From contig JAUXAI010000007.1 of the NCBI GenBank assembly GCA_030619985.1, forward strand, positions 1 to 34,952: a DNA stretch of 34,952 nucleotides. The letters run 5' to 3'. The stretch comes from a bacterium. GTDB lineage: Bacteria > UBP18 > UBA7526. Within the stretch, counting starts at the first letter, position 1, and each line of letters begins with the position of its first letter. Positions 30,834-34,952 of the stretch are shown piece by piece. The notes below the pieces were generated by a model that was given only the letters and a program-made list of their open reading frames with translations, was not told the DNA's origin and ran no database searches. The translations under genes were made by a program, and so were the position numbers.

Positions 30834-30858
30834 CGCTACTCCGGAGCGTCTTCTATAC

Positions 30859-30887
30859 AATATATCATTTTTAGAAGAATTTGTCAA
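30859..30887 (-). promoter_or_regulatory. Consensus promoter upstream of the GIY-YIG / tRNA-Asn / gspC unit
   Basis: TTGACA, 17 bp, TATATT on the minus strand. The predicted start near 30852 is six bases before TCCGGAGTAGC, which looks like a tRNA 5' end. This is therefore probably a former tRNA promoter that now serves tRNA-Asn and possibly gspC-E. Confidence 0.85.
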
Positions 30888-30938
30888 CCCCGCACCTTTT
30901 ACTTTGAAGTATTTCTTCGTAGCAGAAAGGTGCGGGGT
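30887..30938. repeat. Palindrome with ACCCCGCACCTTT arms
   Basis: ACCCCGCACCTTTT (30887-30900) and AAAGGTGCGGGGT (30926-30938) form a 13-bp stem. The stem core is shared with the rplI hairpin at 2744-2818. No T-run follows on the minus strand; the left arm abuts the -35 of the promoter. Confidence 0.75.
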
Positions 30939-30959
30939 CAAATTTTTACTGGTGCTGGA

Positions 30960-30997
30960 TAAAAAATAACGGCGCGCTTCGCTCTCCGCCGTTTTTT
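30960..30997. terminator. Bidirectional terminator hairpin
   Basis: AACGGCG and CGCCGTT pair (30968-30993). T-runs lie on both sides: TTTTTT on the plus strand after the stem and ATTTTTTAT on the minus strand. It ends the transcript of the HhH-barrel gene. Confidence 0.8.
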
Positions 30998-31019
30998 ACT
31001 TATTAAAGTTTCGATATCT

Positions 31020-31053
31020 AAAAATAAGCCTCGGAACTAAAAGTTCCAGGCTT
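31020..31053 (-). terminator. Terminator after the HhH-barrel gene
   Basis: Minus strand AAGCCTGGAAC-TTTTA-GTTCCGAGGCTT (one mismatch) followed by ATTTTTAG. It stands ahead of the second hairpin at 30960-30997, so the two act in series. Confidence 0.8.
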
Positions 31054-31082
31054 TCTAAATTCTCAGAAGATTGCTACTTACA

Positions 31083-31257
31083 TATTCGTGTTGATTCGCA
31101 TCTTTTATTTATTCGCGTATATTTGCATCCTTGTTTTTCTTTGCGTTTTTCAGTTTCCTTTTGCGGTTTTGCGGTTGCAATTCGTGTCTTGTTTATTCGC
31201 GTTGATTCGCGTTTTGTTTATTGCGTTCTTGCCTAACAGTTCGCGTTTATTCGCGTT
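31083..31257. repeat. Array of ATTCGCGTT units
   Basis: ATTCGTGTTGATTCGCATC, ATTCGCGTATATTTGC, TTTGCGTTTTTC, TTATTCGCGTTGATTCGCG and GTTCGCGTTTATTCGCG follow one another, all in one orientation. Same unit family as at the glmU end. The 30803-31257 gap contains this array, the two terminators, the palindrome, the promoter and nothing else I can support. Confidence 0.8.
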
Positions 31258-33147
31258 TTACCACTTAATATCTAATTGAACAAAGACAGTCTTCTTTGGC
31301 TCATCCTCTGCTGGGCTTCGACCCTCATCAGTATAGTTCTTGTAGGTATATCTTACCCGCAACTTGACATCCTTGGTGAACTTCTCCGTAGCCTGGAGAT
31401 AGTATTCCTGATATCTGGTACCCCGACCGCTATGGATATCGGTATCCCAGTACTTCATCCTTCCCTCTAATGTGAGGCCCTTGGGTTTAGGTAAGTCGTA
31501 GCGCACCTTGAAGTAGGCGGTCTGGTCCTCCTGAAATTTATTGGTATATTTGGAGGCATCCTTCTGTTTGAAGGTATAGGAGGTTTCTAACCTCAGCCTC
31601 TTAATGGGACGATATTTGCATTTGAAGTTATCGGTAATCGTCTCCCCCTCAGTAGAAGAGCGGCTTCTCCCCCCTCTATCGATATCATTATTCCGCCACT
31701 TTCTGTAATAACTCAAGTTGATTTTTTTTATGGGGGAATAGTCTATCTTTCCCCTCCATTCATCATCCGTTACTAAGGTAGAGTGCTGCTTCCACTGCTT
31801 ATAGTATCCCTGAACCTTCCATCTCCTGCTGAACTTATAATCTCCTTTTATACGGTACCCCTTCTCATCGGTATCTCTTCCAAAGGACTTACTATGGGGA
31901 TTTTCAAAGTCGGTATCATAATCATAGTAGATGGTCTCTAATTTGAACCTCTCCAGTTCCGTGAGGGCCTTCAGAAGATAGGCATCCCCTCCATCCTTCC
32001 TTCGACCAAACTCAGCAAATAGATTGGTCCTCTTTATCTTGGTGGCGAAGTCTAGCCCGGCCACAGAGAAGGTCCTTTTATCCGGGAACCTTGTCCAGTA
32101 ACTACTCTTATATTCAAAGGGAAAGTCCCGATCTATCTTACTCTGATACCAAGTGGCGCCTAAGTGGGTTTTCTTATCCCACCAGAAGGTGACATTGGCT
32201 CCTTCCAATTCCTCACGATAGACATCGGGCAGGGTCTTCGATGTCCGATTGGTGCTTACTGAGGGTAGGTCATAGTCATCCTGGGAGTAGAAGACTGTGG
32301 TATCCAGCCATCTCTTCCCTAAGGGGATCTTCTTCCACCTAAAGGCTGCTCCTAAGAGTCGGTCAGTAGTGGCATCGTTATAGTAGATCCCATGGGCCTT
32401 GCTCCGACCGGTCTCATTGAAGACCAGTCCCTGTCCAAAGCCCACCCCATAGTCACCAACGATGGCACTCCATTGGGGTTCAGCCATATAGATATACTTC
32501 CTCAAGAGGCGCACCTCAGTATCCTCATTCTTAATGATAGCAGTCGATCCAGTAGCGGTATAACCATCCAATATCTCATCCCTCTCTAATAAAAATCCTA
32601 GGTGGACCCGATCGTAGGCATGGAGGCGAAGCCTCTCATACATATAGGGCCTCTCTCCATCTTTCTCGGTATTCTTAAATTTAAAGCGCGACTCCCCCTT
32701 CCAACCCCTCTCTTCCTTCTTCCTCTTCTTCTCTACCGTAGCAAAGGGCTCTATCTGAGGATAAATGTCCTCTACTCCAGGAACCTTCTTAATATCCTCA
32801 GGTTTCTCAAAGGGACCATATCTTTCGCGGTAGGCGATGATTCTATCTGCCAGAGGATAGGTCATAGCGGGGAGGTTGTAGAGCTCCTTTCTACTGGCGG
32901 TATTGAGGTCCACCGGGTTATTGAATAGGTCCCTCAGAAGTTCATAGTCCTCCTCACTAATATCCCCACCAGCATACACCCATTCTTCTTCGTCATAGTC
33001 ATACTCCCACTCAGTCAAGTCATAGAGGTCGTCCTCACTCTCCACCCCGGATAGATCGACAGCATAGTCATAGGCCCAAAGGGGAGGAGCGAAGAACAAA
33101 AGGAAACCGACTGTTATTAAAATGGTGAGTTTCTTTCTGTAGTCCAT
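31258..33147 (-). CDS. Exported helix-hairpin-helix protein with beta-barrel-like C-terminal region
   Basis: I recognise the domains but no named family. A signal peptide (KKLTILITVGFLLFFAPPLW, then A) should be cut before YDYAVDL. A ComEA-like HhH pair follows at about residues 75-135 (NPVDLNTASRKELYNLPAM, ADRIIAYRERYGPFEKPEDI, KKVPGVEDIYPQIEPF). From about residue 150 to the end come alternating aromatic/polar strands (WDTTVFYSQDDYDL-like) with no helices and a terminal FVQLDIKW, typical of an outer-membrane barrel. Similar HhH-barrel proteins exist in Bacteroidetes/Chlorobi; a role in DNA uptake is a guess. The ATG at 33147 follows AAGGAAG. Length 629 residues. The first 297 bp of HhH region is near-identical to the gene at 33618. 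Confidence 0.85.
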   Translation of the reverse strand: MDYRKKLTILITVGFLLFFAPPLWAYDYAVDLSGVESEDDLYDLTEWEYDYDEEEWVYAGGDISEEDYELLRDLFNNPVDLNTASRKELYNLPAMTYPLADRIIAYRERYGPFEKPEDIKKVPGVEDIYPQIEPFATVEKKRKKEERGWKGESRFKFKNTEKDGERPYMYERLRLHAYDRVHLGFLLERDEILDGYTATGSTAIIKNEDTEVRLLRKYIYMAEPQWSAIVGDYGVGFGQGLVFNETGRSKAHGIYYNDATTDRLLGAAFRWKKIPLGKRWLDTTVFYSQDDYDLPSVSTNRTSKTLPDVYREELEGANVTFWWDKKTHLGATWYQSKIDRDFPFEYKSSYWTRFPDKRTFSVAGLDFATKIKRTNLFAEFGRRKDGGDAYLLKALTELERFKLETIYYDYDTDFENPHSKSFGRDTDEKGYRIKGDYKFSRRWKVQGYYKQWKQHSTLVTDDEWRGKIDYSPIKKINLSYYRKWRNNDIDRGGRSRSSTEGETITDNFKCKYRPIKRLRLETSYTFKQKDASKYTNKFQEDQTAYFKVRYDLPKPKGLTLEGRMKYWDTDIHSGRGTRYQEYYLQATEKFTKDVKLRVRYTYKNYTDEGRSPAEDEPKKTVFVQLDIKW

Positions 33148-33165
33148 ATTATACTTCCTTATAGG

Positions 33166-33611
33166 AAAATCAAAAATCAAATATTAAATATCAAGATTAC
33201 ATATTAAAATGTAAAATTATCTCTTCCCCTTAAGGGTTAGAATGCTTGAAGCAAAGATATTGGCGATCTCGTCAAGTTCTTTTAGAAACCAGGCAACTTC
33301 TTCTGGTTTAGCTCGCTTGCTATCACGAAGTAAAGCAAACCACAGCTTACTCTCATTGGCTGACTTGAGAGATGTATTGAAATAGTTGATAAAATCTTTC
33401 TTGCTGCTTGCTGACTCTCCTTCAATGTAATTTCCAAGAATGCTTGTCCCGCTCCGTAATAATTGGTCACCGATTCTTCTGGAAACATTATCCTTTGGCA
33501 GTCTATCTATGAATTCTATAAGCCTCAGGACAAAGTTATATAATCTTTTCTTGAATTCCTTTTTAAATTTTGATTTGTCATTTTCCATTTTAATTTTTGA
33601 TTTTTGATTTT
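33166..33611. mobile_element. Four-helix-bundle cassette with 23-bp terminal inverted repeats
   Basis: Left end: AAAATCAAAAATCAAATATT and AAA (33166-33188). Right end: its inverse complement with one mismatch, ending ATTTTTGATTTTTGATTTT (33589-33611). The only gene inside is the four-helix-bundle protein, whose first codons continue the AT-rich repeat. The element separates a truncated HhH gene from the full-length copy. A target duplication is not convincing (CCTTAT occurs on both sides but at unequal distance). No transposase is present, so mobility would be in trans. Confidence 0.65.
33217..33588 (-). CDS. Four-helix-bundle protein (23S rRNA intervening-sequence / S23 family)
   Basis: This small all-helical protein belongs to the family first met inside 23S rRNA intervening sequences and structurally related to Avd of diversity-generating retroelements. 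Its molecular function is unknown. NFVLRLIEFIDRLPKDNVSR, IGDQLLRSGTSILGNYIEGE, ASSKKDFINYFNTSLKSANE, SKLWFALLRDSK and the C-terminal ASSILTLKGKR are characteristic. Length 123 residues is normal. There is no Shine-Dalgarno before the ATG, where the sequence is the TIR. It differs clearly from the bundle fused to GspI, so two subfamilies are present. Confidence 0.93.
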   Translation of the reverse strand: MENDKSKFKKEFKKRLYNFVLRLIEFIDRLPKDNVSRRIGDQLLRSGTSILGNYIEGESASSKKDFINYFNTSLKSANESKLWFALLRDSKRAKPEEVAWFLKELDEIANIFASSILTLKGKR

Positions 33612-33617
33612 ACTACC

Positions 33618-34079
33618 TTATTTCTCTTCTGTTCTCCGGAGGGCACATCCTCCGCCTATCCTTTTAGTCCTAACCTTAATAAAGGGCTCTATCTGAGGAT
33701 AAATGTCCTCTACTCCAGGAACCTTCTTAATATCCTCAGGTTTCTCAAAGGGACCATATCTTTCGCGGTAGGCGATGATTCTATCTGCCAGAGGATAGGT
33801 CATAGCAGGGAGGTTGTAGAGCTCCTTTCTACTAGCGGTATTGAGGTCCACCGGGTTATTGAATAAGTCCCTCAGAAGTTCATAGTCCTCCTCACTAATA
33901 TCCCCACCAGCATACACCCATTCTTCTTCGTCATAGTTATACTCCCACTCAGTCAAGTCCCAGAGGTCGTCCTCACTGGTGATATCAGAGAGGTCCACCC
34001 CATAATCATAACCCAGAATGAAAGGAGCAAGGAATAGGAGACTAAAAATCATCAAAATAGTAATCTTTCTGTGATCCAT
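33618..34079 (-). pseudogene. Truncated copy of the HhH-barrel gene (signal peptide plus HhH only)
   Basis: The 153-residue product has a signal peptide (KITILMIFSLLFLAPFILG), the acidic segment and the HhH pair, then breaks off after QIEPFIKV into KRIGGGCALRRTEEK and stops 7 bp before the four-helix cassette. From 33681 to about 33977 it matches 32743-33039 with about six mismatches, while signal peptides differ. The barrel is missing. It could be a pseudogene or a short secreted HhH protein; the stop against the cassette end favours truncation. Confidence 0.7.
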
Positions 34080-34087
34080 ATTATCCT

Positions 34088-34117
34088 ACTGTATTCGCGT
34101 CAATTCGTGTCTTGGCG
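34088..34117. repeat. Short ATTCGCG repeat remnant
   Basis: TATTCGCGTCAATTCGTGTC lies between the two HhH genes. It has the same unit as 31083-31257 and 10573-10662. Confidence 0.55.
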
Positions 34118-34952
34118 TTACTCAATAGTAAAAGAACTTTTAAGAAAGCGGCAGGTCTCATCATCCATTCCCGGGATGTCCTTCAGTTCCCTTATACCCT
34201 TGAATGGACCATGGCTTTCTCTATAATCGATGATGGAACGGGCCATCTCTGGACCGATGTCCGATATGGCTGATAGCTCCTGATAACTGAGGCTATTGAT
34301 ATTGGGCTTCTCCACCGTGATGAGAGGCCTTAACTTCTCATAGGTCTTGGATCCGATACGGGGGACATTCTGGATATCGGAGACGCTTCTAAACGGTCGG
34401 TATTCAATGATGCGCCTTGCAGTCTTGGGCCCAATGCCTGGGAGGCTCTCCAACTCTCGCTGAGAGGCAATGTTGATATTTACCTTCCGGGATATCCTCT
34501 TCCTCACCTCTGGTCTTTCTCCTGGAGGAACCTCACCAACTGTAATCAGAGGTCTTAACCTCTCCAGGGTCTTTGGGCCGATCCCCCTGACCCTGATCAG
34601 TTCATCGATGGTAGCATAGGGACGGGTATCTATGATCGCCTGGGCCTTCACTGGTCCAATCCCGGGAAGGGTCTGAATCTCTAAAGGAGAGGCGGTGTTG
34701 ATATCAATCCTTGCTCTAACTGGAGGTGCTCTTTTCACAACCGGGACCTCCTTCTCGAGAGGGGCCTCGGGGGCTGGCTCTGTAACCTCACCAACTGTAA
34801 TCAGAGGTCTTAACCTCTCCAGGGTCTTTGGGCCGATCCCCCTGACCCTGATCAGTTCATCGATGGTAGCATAGGGACGGGTATCTATGATCGCCTGGGC
34901 CTTCACTGGGCCGATCCCGGGGAGGGTCTGAATCTGAGAGGCGCTTGCCGTA
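34118..34952 (-). CDS. Protein with tandem ComEA-like HhH domains (cut by window edge)
   Basis: The frame is open to the window edge, so the N-terminus is missing. At least four HhH domains are seen, each of the form INTASPLEIQTLPGIGPVKA, then IDELIRVRGIGPKTLERLR, PLITV. The first two units are almost identical: 255 bp apart, with over 120 identical bases (34531-34652 and 34786-34907). The later two (residues about 140-200 and 205-262) are diverged. HhH repeats bind DNA backbone without sequence preference; in ComEA they serve DNA uptake. The Pro/Glu linker (EVTEPAPEAPLEKEVPVV) separates units. It is followed by the two HhH-barrel copies and may share their process. Confidence 0.85.
   Translation of the reverse strand, partial: TASASQIQTLPGIGPVKAQAIIDTRPYATIDELIRVRGIGPKTLERLRPLITVGEVTEPAPEAPLEKEVPVVKRAPPVRARIDINTASPLEIQTLPGIGPVKAQAIIDTRPYATIDELIRVRGIGPKTLERLRPLITVGEVPPGERPEVRKRISRKVNINIASQRELESLPGIGPKTARRIIEYRPFRSVSDIQNVPRIGSKTYEKLRPLITVEKPNINSLSYQELSAISDIGPEMARSIIDYRESHGPFKGIRELKDIPGMDDETCRFLKSSFTIE

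Noticed and set aside
30887-30938. Hairpin as a terminator for the HhH-barrel gene
   Set aside because: The stem is strong but no T-run follows on the minus strand, and two proper terminators lie upstream of it at 31020-31053 and 30960-30997.
33282-33488. 68-codon ORF inside the four-helix-bundle gene
   Set aside because: It is a shadow frame; the bundle frame has clear family motifs.
33160-33620. CCTTAT as a target-site duplication of the four-helix cassette
   Set aside because: The motif occurs on both sides but at different distances from the terminal repeats, so it is probably chance.

Overview
The window looks like chromosome of an uncultured, Gram-negative-type (diderm) bacterium. Every supported gene and both tRNAs are read from the minus strand, so transcription runs from high to low coordinates. 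A complete type II secretion (T2SS) operon with secretin and outer-membrane-barrel-like proteins implies an outer membrane. The order ispE - spoVG - glmU - prs - rplY(ctc) - pth is the one known from Firmicutes. That mix, with the very high density of short palindromic repeats, four-helix-bundle genes and a GIY-YIG cassette, suggests a candidate phylum of the Omnitrophota / Desantisbacteria / Aerophobota kind. This placement is inference from gene content only.

Layout in transcription order. (1) 34952-31258: a ComEA-like helix-hairpin-helix (HhH) repeat protein (cut by the window edge), a truncated HhH gene, a four-helix-bundle cassette with 23-bp terminal inverted repeats, and a full-length HhH plus beta-barrel-like protein, closed by two strong hairpin terminators. 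(2) 30887-18162: a consensus promoter, a GIY-YIG nuclease ORF running into tRNA-Asn, then gspC-D-E, a terminator with a new promoter, and gspF-G-H-I-J-K-L-M. (3) 18152-17736: a consensus promoter, a 71-residue two-repeat protein and a terminator-like hairpin. (4) 17521-8058: GTP-dependent PEP carboxykinase, a TPR protein, ispE, spoVG, tRNA-Gln, glmU, prs, rplY and pth. (5) 7773-5710: K+-dependent membrane pyrophosphatase. (6) 5576-1: ychF, then from its own promoter rpsF-ssb-rpsR, a leader ORF coupled to rplI, a small membrane protein, dnaB and the first part of alr.

The unusual content is the repeats. Nearly every intergenic gap holds an element with one design: several 8-9 nt units, a spacer (often with a GC-rich hairpin), then the same units in inverse complement. 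The unit sequence differs from gap to gap. Related elements also lie inside coding sequences, in ispE, glmU, gspD, the 5' end of the TPR gene and, most strikingly, the 5' ends of four successive pseudopilin genes (gspH, gspI, gspJ, gspK), each time just before the prepilin cleavage motif. In gspI the two halves of the element are separated by a complete four-helix-bundle (S23/IVP family) coding sequence fused in frame to the pseudopilin. In gspJ an 8-bp tandem repeat leaves the natural GTG start out of frame, as in a phase-variable gene. A second four-helix-bundle gene sits between AT-rich inverted repeats at 33166-33611, and a gene-less relative of that element lies at 9449-9580. Together these suggest a family of mobile repeats, some carrying a four-helix-bundle gene, that settle where insertion does little harm, including peptides removed by prepilin peptidase.
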